A stretch of 64,000 nt of DNA. Origin: Chara braunii (taxonomy: Eukaryota; Streptophyta; Charophyceae; Charales; Characeae). The DNA lies in the NCBI GenBank assembly GCA_003427395.1, contig BFEA01000338.1, positions 1,077,790 through 1,141,789 of the forward strand, written 5' to 3'. The translations under genes were made by a program, and so were the position numbers. Below the pieces are notes generated by a model. That model saw nothing but the letters and a program-made list of their open reading frames with translations. It had not been told where the DNA came from and did not search any database. Each line of letters begins with the position of its first letter. The stretch's first letter is position 1. This document shows positions 12,301-25,610 of the stretch, piece by piece.

Positions 12301-15300
12301 AAGTCATGGCGCTGAAGAGTTTGCCTTTTGCATTGTTGTTGTCTCTGTGCTTTGGTGTCTTGTCTGAACATTGCGTACCCAAAGTGAGATCAAGCACGTG
12401 GAGGGGGCTGTTCTTCATTACACGTAAGCACGATCCACTGCCTCTTAATAAGGATTCTGTTCGGTAACCTGTCTTGTCTCTCATTTGAAGGGGCACACTC
12501 TCTGCCTAATCTTGGTTCGGACGTAGTTTGAACTTGATTCTCGATTGCTCAAAGAAAAGGGGTCGGTGTAAGATTCTAACTATTTTTCTCGTTCTTCAAA
12601 AAGCCCAAGGAAAAAGATAAAAAAAAAAAAAGGCTAAAGAAAAGGGGTCGGTGAAAGATTGCAGAGCACTCCGTAGTTTCCCCAACCAGAAATCAACGAA
12701 ACCAAAGCACTGCAGTATTGTGAGTTGTAGAAGGCCTGCTAGCTGTTGAACAACAATTGATTTGGTGAGGGTCCGCGGGCAATGTAGAGAACTAACAGCG
12801 AAGAGGCGATGTTGATGAGGAATGAAAGCTTCTCAATAGTGAATGAAAGCCTCTTAATAGTGAGCAACACCAATCTCCATTTTCTTGCCTTCTTCTTCTG
12901 TATGATTTCCGAGTTATATTTGTTCAAGCTACATTTCTGCTCAGCGATTTTGCCTTGTTCTTCGACACACTTGTTCCACGCGTTTTCTCTTATGCGAATG
13001 CTCTCAACTTGTCTATCTGAACATAGAGCTCAGGTTCATGAGAACTGTTAGTTCCAGAATGAGGCATGCTTCTGAATGGGTGCTTGTACTGTGTAGTGGA
13101 CGAATGCTTGCATGACTCAAGTATGTGGATGTGTAATGTACCCGATTGAACTACAATCCACAACGAATTCACACATTCCCATTCACGCATGCAATTGCCG
13201 AGTAGACTCGGAGGAGGCAAATCCACTCGAAACCGGAGAGAAGATATGCACAGTGGAAGCTCAAAATACACAGAGAATTGAAAAACGAATTTCAATTCTG
13301 CAATCCCTCGTCCTCCGCCAATTTATCCAGAGTACTTGTTCCAAGAATCACAGCCGTGTTTACAACAATCCCGAACAACCAAAAACAAGTGTTCGATGAA
13401 GTATATGCAGGCGTCTTCTTCGTCTTCCTCCTCGCCACCTCATAACCCTGGCTATGGCTGCCGTAGCAGCAGTAACCCCACAGCTGTCACAATGTGCCAA
13501 TCGGAACCAGCAACCCCAATGATAGCAGCGCCAGCTCAGAGCCGGCACGGAAGTGCAGTGCTGGAAGTCCTGCTGAAGAAGGAGATAATCGATCCAGCAC
13601 TTCTAAGAAGATGTTCCTCGTGAGGAGGAACAGCAGATATGGCTGCCAAGTGGAAAATGGCAGTGCCCAAACCCCGCAACACACTCCTGTGGAAGCTCTC
13701 ATGCGGAGCAGCAAAATAGCAGCAGTGCGATCTTCAACTTCGTTTCCCAACCCCAGCTATGGCTGGGCTTCGATGAAGAAGATGACCTCGCCCAAAATAG
13801 AGCAGCAACACTCCAACAACGGACGGGCAGAGTTTCCCCTTCCCCAGCCAACGAAAACGTGAAAAAGACCTGAACCAAAATTTCTGCCCGCTACTTCTAC
13901 CCTCTGCCTAGACCTACGACGGACTCCAAAAGTCAACAACCCAATACTAATCTGTAGCTAGATCGAAACAGGGTGAGAAGGGGACGCACACCTTTAACAA
14001 GGCAAAAGGAAAAGCTGAATGGCCTAAGACTACCAAACAGAGACTACTAACAGGAGGAAAAGGGGACACACACCTTTAACAAGGCAAAAGGAAAAGCTGA
14101 ATGGCCTAAGACTACCAAACAGAGACTACTAGTGACAGATTCAGGGATCAAGTCCCATAGGGCGCAACACTCGTAAACAAAACACACAAGTCACAGGTCA
14201 CGGGATCAAGTCCTACAAGGCCCAAAACAAGAAAATAAACTACAATGCCGAACACTTAGTGTACCCCCCACTGGGAAACTGGGATTTATTGCATATGAGT
14301 ACTGTGATATCCGTGTCACTAAATGTGGAGCTTGCAGCATTGGGTCATGGTAGTGTATGGCAAGTAGGCCCAATACAAGAAAACAAACTACAAAGATGAA
14401 CACTTAGTGTACCGCCCCACTGGGAAACTGGGATCTATTGCAGATGGGTACTGTGATGTGCGTGTCACTAAATGCGGAGCTTGCAGCATTGGGTCATCGT
14501 AGTGTATGGCAAGTTGTGTGGCCTGGACTGGTTGACTTTTATGTGTCACCTCACTTTTATGAGCATGTGGGCAACAGACACACATGGCTGAGTGGGTGTG
14601 TAGAGTGGGTTTTGTGGCTGTGAAAGATCGACTTCTTAGGCTGGCGGCCGTTCTTGTCAGGGGTTTTATTGAAAATCTGCTGGGATTGCTCGGTTGGTGT
14701 GAGCAAGGTGGACCACTTTTCTCAGGGGTGTTACTAACTCTGGGCAACGCGGTGAGTCCGTATCCATGTTGGAAAAAAAAAAATAGATAGTGCACTCCTC
14801 TCCTCTTGTGTCTCATTTCTCCCTGTGAATCTCAGTGTCTTCCGGACCTGTTTGTTGAGCTTCGCCTCCTGGTATCCAAGTGTGCATAGGAATATGATGC
14901 TTGGACAAGATGTAAAAGATTGTGTGACTAAGACAAAATGTAAATACTGTGTTTGCTTGTCTAACTCAGGTATTGCAAGTTCTCGGATGTGACCTCAAGG
15001 CGTGATCGCTGCGGCTGCAAGCCAACGAAGGAAGACACAAAGAGGTGCTTCATGCTCGAGTTTGACCGTGAAGTAAGTTTGTCAATTTCTCTCAAAAACC
15101 ATCCCTCAGTTTCTCAGTTTCTAGCCTTCGTTGGAACTTGCCCCAGTTCCTTGCAATCAATTTGACCTTTGAAGCATCTCAGTTTGTTATCTCCTTGGAT
15201 CTTGTCAGTTCTATTAATACCTGTGCGTGCGGTGCACGGTGCGCTGTGCGGTCATCAACGATGCGTGTGCACCACGTGCGTGTGTACGGTGTGCAGTGCG

Positions 15301-18300
15301 CTGCACACTTTTTTTGGTGAGCTCACTTTTTCCCTTTTTTCTGAAGGGGAGTGGAGTTCTGTGTGTGTGTGTGTACACAATCGGCAGGCACCTCATAATT
15401 TTGGTATCTGACAAGGATCGTCACTTGTATACATTCACAACAGAAACTCAACAGTGAGCCTTTGTAGAAGCTCACGAATCTGGGAAGGGGAGGCGTCTGA
15501 TCTCTGTAGCAGCGCACACCTCATAATTTCTGTATCTGAGTAGGCCGGTCACTTGTATACATTCGAGTACAGATGGAGGCGTTGTAGAAGCTCACGAATC
15601 TCGGAAATGGCGGCGTCAGATGTCTGCACTACTATTTGGGATCAAGGAAATCGGAACATCAGATTTCCCCACAGATGTTTCTTCAGCCCTTGACGTGGTC
15701 ACTGGTCTTGAAAAAAACATTGTGCAGCCTTTCAAACATTTTTGGCCGCGTGAGGTTCCCCCATTGTTGGCCGTATATTTCCAAGCTGTCAATTGTCTAT
15801 GTTAGGCTGAATGCCAACCTTAAGACTTCTTTGACTTCTTTTGCCTCCCTTCCCTTCCCACTAGTACACGAGCGCATATGTACACAGAAACAGAAAATGG
15901 AGCAGCAGCCATCACCGCATCAGCTTCGCTCATCCTATGTTGTGTGTGCTTTCCTTGCATCCCCCCCTGTGAATGGCTTTTCTTTTTTTTTTTTAATTTC
16001 ATGCTTTTCTTTGTATATGCTAGGAGGCAAATTTGGAAAGCTGATGAACAACGTTGGCACAGGAATCACATTTGTAATGCTAATTTGGAAATGAATCATT
16101 GTGTTGGATTGTGTTTCATGCAGGCATTCATCATAGCTAAAACGAGAACCATTCCAGAGATGTTCGAGTGGTATTTTACTGCGAACCTTGCCCCCCAGAG
16201 TGCTGCTTATTTCCACCCCAGATCCGCCTGTTCTTTCACAGAAGGCAAACAGAATCTCATAGAAAAGATTAGAATGGTCCATGAGCAAGGATGACACACA
16301 TAAATCGAGAAATGGTCCAAATTGGCAAATTATAATATAAAAAAAAGGTGTCGCTCCGGTGGTCAGCTGAGTTTGTCCAGGTCCTACCCAACCCGAACAT
16401 TATTGTGCCTATGTGCGCCACTGTCCGCTATTGCCTGTTCATGGCCACCTGTGAGAACTCTGCCACTGTCTGCTATTGCCTGATCATGGCCACCTGTGGG
16501 AAACGCCTGTATTTAAATGCCAATGCACCTCTGTAAAGTAGAAGAGGGGCGTGTGCATTGGAGTTGTGTACTGATCTAGTGTTGTTGCAACGGGTATCTG
16601 CACCGATCCCATGGTCTTGCATTGGATATCTGCATCTGAGCTCGTAAGTGATCTCCAACCATCTGTTTGGAATTGGCTGGCTTGAGTGCAGTTTGAGGAG
16701 TTACTGATTCACACTTATGATCGATGCAAGGGGCGCTCTCGGCTTCATCTTTGCTCGTGCCTGGAAAGCAGGAGCCTGGTAGTAATAGCCCCCAGGTTTG
16801 CACTTCTGTAGGATGGGAATAGCAGGAGCAGGGCCTGGCCCAGTGAAGACGTCTTGAAATGGTGTTTGTCATCGTGCTGGGGTCCTGGACGGTTTGGTGA
16901 CTTCCGCTGTGGCGATGGTTGTCATGACCTGACTGGTTGCTTTGTGGAGTGTTGCCTATGTTGTCCGTCTTTGTGCTCGGGGCCTGGATGATTTGGTGAC
17001 TTTCTGGCATAGTGATGGTTTTCATGACCGCACAGGTTGCGTTTTGGACTGTTGTCTATGTTGTCGGTCTTCGTGCTCGAGTCCGCTGTGGCGATGGTTG
17101 TCATGACCTGACTGGTTGCTTTGTGGAGTGTTGCCTATGTTGTCCGTCTTTGTGCTCGGGGCCTGGATGATTTGGTGACTTTCTGGCACAGTGATGGTTT
17201 TCATGACCGCACAGGTTGCGTTTTGGACTGTTGTCTATGTTGTCGGTCTTCGTGCTCGAGGCGTGAATGGTTCGGCGACTTTCAGGCACAGTGATGGTTT
17301 TCATGACCGGACAGGTTGCACTGTGGACTGTTGTGAATGCTGTCTGTCTTTCTGCTCGAGGCCTGGACGGTTTGGCGTCTTTCTGGCACTTTTCATGACC
17401 TGACAGGTTGCATTGTGGAATGTTGTCTCCTCCAGGTACAAAAAGAGAGTTGTTTGGTATGACGCGGAGGCAAAAGACAAGCTTATCCGAAGGGGTCTTT
17501 TCATGCGTATATTTGCACCACAGGTACGGGTGTGAACACTGAGCAGCAGCCAACCCAGAAAGCAGTAGGGAATAGTGCTGTGTACCTGATTGAAACGAAT
17601 CCAGCATGCCATCGGCACGTACCAATTCACATGCGCAATGACAAGAAGACCATGAGACAACAATCCACACGTTCCAATACACATCCGTAATGCCAAGTAG
17701 TCTTGGAGAGAGCAATCCACACCAAACCAAATGACGAGAATGTACAGTGCAAGCTCACAAAAAAAACATAAATAGAATTGAAATCAAATTGATTATAGTT
17801 GATACTCTCTCCCCAGTTTGATCAGTGGCGCAAATTTCCCAGGATCCCAGCCATGTTATCAACACCCACGGACCAATTAGTTACAAAGTTTCATCGAAGT
17901 ATCCGGGAGTCTTCTTCTTCCTCACTCTTCCTCAAGCTCCAGCTATGGTGCTTGCAAGCACTCAACCTATCAAGCCTGCCAATTGCCACACACCCTCCTA
18001 AATCCAACACCCCTCACTGCGCCACTCACGAAGCCCACTGCAGATGAAGTGCCCAGTTAGTAGCGGAGCGCAGCTCCCAAGAATGACGAAGAAGGCCAAC
18101 TGTATGAAAGTGAAGGCCTGCCACATGGAAGAAGACCACGGGAAGTGGCTGCGTCGTGGCAGCTTCCATAAGGCCCGGTGCCGTGCTCTTCAGCGAAGCT
18201 GGGAGGGCCCCAGCTATGGCTGCCAGTGACATCGTGAAGCTCTGCACTGATGGAAATAGCACAGTAGCTGAAAATGTGACCTCCCGCCACAACGTGAAAA

Positions 18301-20332
18301 TAGAAATTGGAAAGGAACCTGAATCCAATTCACCTCAGCCTATTTCTACTAAGAACCTAGACCTAACGGACCCTCTACCTACGAACAGGCACTTCGGCTT
18401 ACAGCCTATGGTATGGTATGGTATCTGCATGTACACAGAATTCAGGCCCGAAGGGGACCCTAAGTGAAGACGAAACAAAAGAGAGGCATAAGGGCCGACT
18501 GGACTGAAAACAGCAGAAATGACAAAAGGGTCCTAAAGCTACCAGGACAAGAATGAGTCACAGAAGGGACAGGTAAAGGGATCAAGCCTGGTAGAGCTCA
18601 AAATATTACAAGGCTATTTTATCAGGGAATCCACCTGATATTCCGAGTCTAGCTTTCAAATAAATACATAAATAATTAAAATAAAGAAGTGTATGATTGG
18701 GAACTGTTGTGTCCGGGATTTTAAAGTTCCCATCGATTGGAAATTTTGGAATGCGATTTCAAAGCTGCCTCGGTTAGAATGTACCTTATTCATTTTGCTT
18801 ATTGTGCAGGCAATTAGGTGCCTGACCTGTGCTGCGATATATGGATGTTGAGGTAGATTATCACGATGTGCAGATTTGATCGAATGGAGGTTTGGAATTC
18901 GATAGGCAGCAAGAGGTGATCACACGGTTCTCTCCTTGAGAACACAGATAATGGAACAAGCTCCTCTTAAACTCTGGAAGTTTTAGTTTAGCGAAACAAA
19001 AATGTTGGCATAGAAGATGAGAACTCGATATTGTCCCCGACTCTTAGAAACAGTGGCTGAAGGGTGAAAGTATTTCTGAAGGGTGAAAGGATTTGCTGGC
19101 TCGTACATTTGCTGGCTCGTTCATCAATGTTCTGAATCGCATGGTTAAAATATGGAAAGTGCAAGTAAGGCATGTCACTCTTTGCCTGTTCATCTACATC
19201 TAGCATTTGAAGATCAGACGCATTCGCCTCTTTGTTTGCTTCTGCACCGGTTCTTGAAAGTGTTTTGCCCTCTCCCTTGCCCAATTAACGGAGCACCAGT
19301 TGGAACATCCCTGAGGATCGTGAATAGCACCATTTAAGAAGGATGGAGGATGACATCTGGAATGACCAGCAATCAATTGAAAGTGGACAAAAAACACTTG
19401 TCCCTTCTACGGCTGTGAGCCCCCGAATCTCTCTGATTCGGTGGCACACGGACGCAAATAAGAGATGCTGGTTTCGCAGTGATGTGCCTTCGCTGCCATG
19501 AGCGTGCAAGCTTTGAAAAGTGTTATATGCAGCCATCAGCACAAAGGTGTTCTTGGCAGTGGCCAATGTGGAGCGTGGCGAGTATAGAATCATGGTGGCT
19601 GACTACTACTGCACACAGAACAGGATGCATGCAGTTCTGAAGAGCATCTGCTCCAGAGCCAGCCATTCCAAGCCATGCACATGCTCTCTATTCGGGAAAG
19701 AAGGTAGAATTCACTAATGCCACAAGGCGAAAACGTTAGCAGAGATATCTGCAACCATATTCTTCTGAACGTAAAGGCTGAACGCTCTATCCCCCGTTAG
19801 GGCCGTTACGTTATTTTGTTTAGAATTCCTCGGGAGTGTTGTATTAGGATTTCTGATCGTGGAGGCACACCGTTTCCCAAAAAGAATCCATGAGTTCTGT
19901 CGCACTGCGATGCAAACAAGTTTGTCCGGAGCGCCATTGAGAAAAAAGAAGACAAAAAACCGCCAGGAGAGCTATTCTTGTGTTTTTGAAGCTCAAGGCT
20001 CCAGGAACCCTTAGCAGCCAGATTCAAGTACAACTCCCTGGGGTTAGAATATGGAAGAACAAGGTAGAGTTCTTTGGTATGCAACTGGTTTTGACTGTCA
20101 TTATGGAGAGGGGAACGATGATTCACGTTTATGCATGGAGAATTGGAAAGGGTTCTGCAAGTGAGTCATGGATAACGAGGAATGGTGGTTACATCACCCA
20201 TCCTCCCAACTGTCCCCAGCGACGATGTAGACCTTGCCCATCTTGTTGATGATGATTGTATTGCATTTTTGCTCATCTGGATGTGGATGTTTTGGATCTG
20301 TCATGCATGCGTGGGCTGACGCAAAATCTTTT

Positions 20333-20387
<55 letters not shown>

Positions 20388-23300
20388 ATCTTTCATTCGC
20401 TATTCCCTCTTCCCTGGCTCCCTTTTTGGCTATGATGCATTCTTTGGTGGTTGTGGTAATGTTATCCAAAGTAGCTCTATGTGAAAGGCTTCCTCGAGAG
20501 AGGACTGGTTGAGAAAATTATCCAGATGGGAAAGCGAGGAAAGGATATTGTTTTGGAACAGTTGGATACATATTATTATGATGATGACGATGATGATGGT
20601 GATGAGGATTCTGAGAATGGTTCGGATAAGATGCGGAATGGGATTTCCGTGAAAGGAGGATCTCGGTTTGGTGGACTATTTGATCTCGTGGACCAGTTTA
20701 GCCATGGTGAGGAATTTTCTAATGGCGTTGTCATTCAGAGTAATAATTTGCATGTTCCCTTTTTTTTTCAAGTTAGCTGTCATTTGCTTGCGTGTTCCAA
20801 ATTTTCCTATTGCTCGCAATTTCTCACCTTTTATACAAGGCAAGAATTTGGGGTGGAGCATGCATTTGAAAGACAAAAATTCAGGGGCGCAGCATGCATT
20901 TGGTACAACCATGAATTGTTGAAATACAGGCCTCAGTTGGAATCCAGATGGGACTCAGTCACTCAGGTGAGTAAAATAAGTTTAAATAACTCTGCATTTA
21001 CTTTGGGAGGTCAGTTTAAAGATTATATTTCAAGGCTCGGTCCTCATGCTACCGGTTGACGCTTGCAGGTCGGGTGCAGCCCCCTCATGTTCGCTCGTTG
21101 TAGGCTTGAGCTCGGGCTGGCTGCTAAAGTGATAAAATGAATAAAAGGCCTCAAAGGGAGTTCTGTCCAGATTTGACAGGTACTTCAATTGGTTGGTCGG
21201 GCAGCAAAGAATTAGTCGAAAAAAAGCTGATATTTCAAGGCCGCCTCCCTTTTTTTTTTTCCCAAAAAGAAAAAAGCAGTGTGTATTGCTAAATGAAGAG
21301 CTATGATATCATTCTGCAGTGTAATAGGCGAACAGTCAGTACACGTAATTACTAATTATAGATATCCAATATATGATAATTATCATCATAATAATAATTA
21401 ACATATTGTATATCTTTCGTGTAGATCGAATGGCAGCATCATGGACACAAGCGTGTGGTGAAGAATGTGCACAAAGCAATGGAGCGCTGTCTACTCTCAG
21501 GCTTCGTTCGGTTAAGATGGGCAAAGCTTAAAGCAGAACAAGACGAAAAGTATTTGATTCCACTGAATATTTACTGGAGTGGCGATTGAGATTGAAGAGC
21601 ATCATGGGCCCCCGGTATGGTTGAAAATGCACGAAGCGATAGTAGACCATTTCCTACTCGCAGGGTGTGATTATTAGCACACTTGAAGAGTAAAGAAGAA
21701 CCCCAAGGCCAAGAGTATTGACATAGAAGTGTAGTAATGTGACCCAATTAGGGCATATTCACTGTAGGACTTTTTTACTCGTTCCTGGATGTAATTGTGG
21801 TCATATACATTCAGGGTCAGTGGTAAATGGAGTAAGATACACTCGAAGATAGTGTTTGTGTGAGTAGGCCCTTACTCTCACTCAGATGCTTGGCAATCAA
21901 TCAAAAAGAGTCCCAATCTGAAAATCATTTGAAGATATGTTGTGAGAGGCTGTTCTGCCAAGATGTCTGGCTGGGTTGTTCAGACCAGACAGGTCAAGGT
22001 TCAGCTGCCTGGCTAATCTAGCGAAGCTAGCGCCTATGTGTCTGATTTTCGATTCAACGCGGGTTTCACGTAGAATTATTCAACGCGCGTTGAATTCGCG
22101 TCGAATCCTAAACGGGGTCTGCAATGATTTTTTTTTTCTGGGCTAGACATAATCCAAAAAGAAAAAGGGAGGGGGTTGTAGGTCTTTTCGAGGACTACAA
22201 CCCTATATTTTATTATTTTTATTTTTATTTTTTGATGTTTGAGTATATTTAAAAAAAATAAAAAACATAAACACAATGAAGAAGAACAAAAACAAAAAAT
22301 GAGAGACTTCTTAACGGCTAAAACAAAAAAAGAAAAACAAATAAAAAATATAGGGTTGTAGATCTTTCAAAGATCTTCAACAACATTTTTTTTTTCTTTT
22401 TTTTTAGCTTCGTGTATTTTTTTGAAAATTCAAAACCATAAAAAGCAAATAAGAAAGAAAAAAAGACACGCACACACACACACACAGAGTCAGACAGACA
22501 CGCAACACACACAAACACATTTTCACACACACACAGACTCTCCGGCTAGTCTGAGTTCCACCTATCCTTGGGTAAGCTAGGGGAAGGATGGTAGGATGTA
22601 TCCGCGGGCGCTGGCCTGCCTTTCTTAGGTAATCCTGCTGGGTAGACTCTCTGAATTGGGCCTGTATAAGATTGCATGAGCCTGGCGTCTGCAGTTCCCG
22701 TACGGCAAGGTTCGTCCGCTTCCACTTCCGCTTCCATCAGGGCTGGGAGTTTGGCCCAGCCTTGGTGCTTGTCACTGGTGTCTGGTCCAAGTTGCCCTCG
22801 ATACTGGTAGGGTGATGGTCCCGAGTGCTGGTCACACTGAGAGGTAGGAGAGTAGGGACAGGGGGTGGGCTGGGAGTATTAACGTGGGGATGGGTGGGGT
22901 AGGTGGTCTGTCCTGTCAGGACAACCATTGGCTGCTGCTACCAGCAATCACCGCGGGTCTGGTCCTTGGCCTCCACAACCGCCTGGGCTTTCAAAAAAGA
23001 AAAAAAAAAAGAAAAAAAAAAAAGAAAAAGAAAGAGGATCTTCCTCTAGAACGTGGAATAATACGTCGCCATATGTGTTGTCTTTTGTGCATATGGTGAG
23101 TAGAGGCCCTCAAGGCCACTGCAAATTTGCAGAATTGGAATGAATCTTCTGCTAGAACGTGGAGTAATACGCCGCCATATGTTTTTATTTTTGTGCATGT
23201 GGTGAGTAGAGGCCCTTAGGCCCACTGCACGTATTCCTAAGAAAAGAAAAACGAGAAAAAAACAAAAGAAAAATCAGAAAACAACTAGGCTGGGCCGCCG

Positions 23301-23768
23301 CCCGGCCGGGCGGGCCCCGGCCAGTTGGGCCCAGGGGGGTCCGCCCGGCGAAACCGGGCGATGCAAAAACACAGCAAGGAATTTTTTTTGTCTTTTTTGA
23401 AGGCGGGGTTGTGCTGCGCTACCCTAGAGGACCACGAATCTGCAATAAAAAAGTTAATTTGAGGGGTGGGTGGGTGGGGGGGGGGGGGGGTTGGGAGGGG
23501 GTTGATGGGGGAGGGATGTCAGCGGGGGGTCTGGGGGATGTCAATGCTGGTATGTCACAGACCTTGCAGGTGTGTATGTGGAAGAAGAAGAAGAAGAGGA
23601 GGACGAGGAGGAGGAGGAGGAAGAAGAAGAAGAAGGGCGGAGTATGTGGGAAGAAAGATTGGGCGAGACAAAGTTAGGGGATATGGCCGTCGCGGGAGAA
23701 GGTCCAAAACGCGGCCCCACGTCGCACAAGACAGAAAAAAAAAAAAAAGGAAATGGTGTGAGGGATGG

Positions 23769-23806
<38 letters not shown>

Positions 23807-25418
23807 CGAGAAGACGGGAAGAAGAAGGGAAGGAGGGGAAGAAGAAGGAGGGAAGGAGGGGAAGAAGGAGGAGGGAAGGAGGGGAAGAAGAAGAAGAAGA
23901 AGAAGGGGCGAGAAGAAGAAGAAGAAGGGAAGAAGAAGAAGGGAAGAAGAAGAAGGGAAGAAGAAGAAGGGAAGGAGAGGGAGAAAAAGTGAAGAAGAAG
24001 AACGGAAGAAGAAGAAGCTAAGGAGGGGGAGAAGAAGAAGCGGAGGAGGAGGAGGAGGAGGAGGAGGAGGAGGAGGGGAACAAGAAGAAGAAGGAGCTGA
24101 AGAAGAAGTTGAAGCAGCGAAGGGGGAGAAGAAGAAGACGGCTGGTGAAGGAGAGGGAGAAGAAGTGAAGAAGAAGAACGGAAGAAGAAGAAGCTAAGGA
24201 GGGGGAGAAGAAGAAGCGGAGGAGGAGGAGGAGGAGGAGGAGGAGGAGGAGGAGGAGGAGGGGAACAAGAAGAAGAAGGAGCCGAAGAAGAAGTTGAAGC
24301 AGCGAAGGGGGAGAAGAAGAAGACGGCTGGTGAAGGAGAGGGAGAAGAAGTGAAGAAGAAGAACGGAAGAAGAAGAAGCTAAGGAGGGGGAGAAGAAGAA
24401 GCGGAGGAGGAGGAGGAGGAGGAGGAGGAGGAGGAGGAGGAGGAGGGGAACAAGAAGAAGAAGGAGCCGAAGAAGAAGTTGAAGCAGCGAAGGGGGAGAA
24501 GAAGAAGACGGCTGGTGAAGGACGACGGGAAGGGGGGCTCGAAACGGGGGCAAAGAAGAAGAAGAAGAAGCGAAGTAGAAGAAGAAGAAGAAGAAGAAGA
24601 AGAAGAAGATCTCTCTCTCTCTCTCCCCCCCAAACTAAGTCCTTCAGCTTGTTGAGGCGGCCGTTGGGGGGCGACGGCGGGGTCGCAGTGCGAGTATCGG
24701 CTAAGCCATGCCAACGTACTTGTTGAGGTGGCCGTTGGGGGGCGACGGCGGGGTCGCAGTGCGAGTATCGGCTAAGCCATGCCAACGTACTGGCAGTGAC
24801 TGTCAGATTTTGATTGTTTGTTGGCTGGGTGAATTAGGATTCTTTTATGTGTCATCGACATCTTTGGTTGTTTGTTGGCTGGGTGAATTAGGATTCTGTT
24901 ATGTGTCATCGACATCTTTGAATGGCTGTACGAAGTGCCTTTTCTCCGATTAGCTCCGAGAAGGTCCGCAGTGAATTGATGATCTTGAGTTGCATGTGTA
25001 TTCTTCAACCTGACAGTAATGTGGAGGTCAAACGTACTTGATGTTCACGCTGCACGCTTTATATTAGTTGGCGATCATATTTCACATCTACAGTTGCGTT
25101 GAAGCATGTGGGAGGTAGTATCCATCCCCAACGCTTGGAAAAATCCCTAAGCATAATTTTATGTGCTATGGGATGAAGACTTGCAGAAAACCAAGATCTG
25201 TGGCTGGTCACGAAATTTGGTACCAGCTGCACATCTGAGCTGTCAGTTGGTGTGGGTCGCCCAGATTTGCAGCGTGCGTGAAAGGCTCGCCGATTGATTG
25301 TGGTCTTGTTCGTCTGGCAATGCATGTCAAGATCACTGGCCAAATGCCAGAAAGTGGCCTTCCCAACAATTTGCGCCAGACATTTTGCAAAAAGTCGAAA
25401 CCGCTACAATATACCATT

Positions 25419-25480
<62 letters not shown>

Positions 25481-25525
25481 GCACAAAGTTAAAAACACTA
25501 CATTATACCATGTGGCGCATGTGTC

Positions 25526-25610
<85 letters not shown>

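Larger units (their letters stand above)
12424..14969 (+). other. GT92 intron 8
   Basis: 2546 bp. It contains one copy of the dispersed repeat shared with intron 11 (about 13120-14180), an 82 bp tandem pair (13979-14131) and a roughly 165 bp tandem pair (about 14225-14515). The small open frames inside 13336-13862 belong to the repeat and resemble no known protein. Confidence 0.65.

Noticed and set aside
16171-16294. Continuation of the exon 10 frame past the donor
   Set aside because: It runs open for 40 more codons but leaves GT92 homology at once; exon 11 continues the family pattern in phase.
16576-17730. Minus-strand frames of 149 and 209 codons
   Set aside because: Caused by the 100 bp minisatellite; they lie antisense to a confirmed intron and exon 11.
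23466-24785. Long open frames of poly-Glu/Lys/Gly (plus) and poly-Ser/Leu/Phe (minus)
   Set aside because: All are translations of GAA/GGA repeats, open in several frames and both strands.
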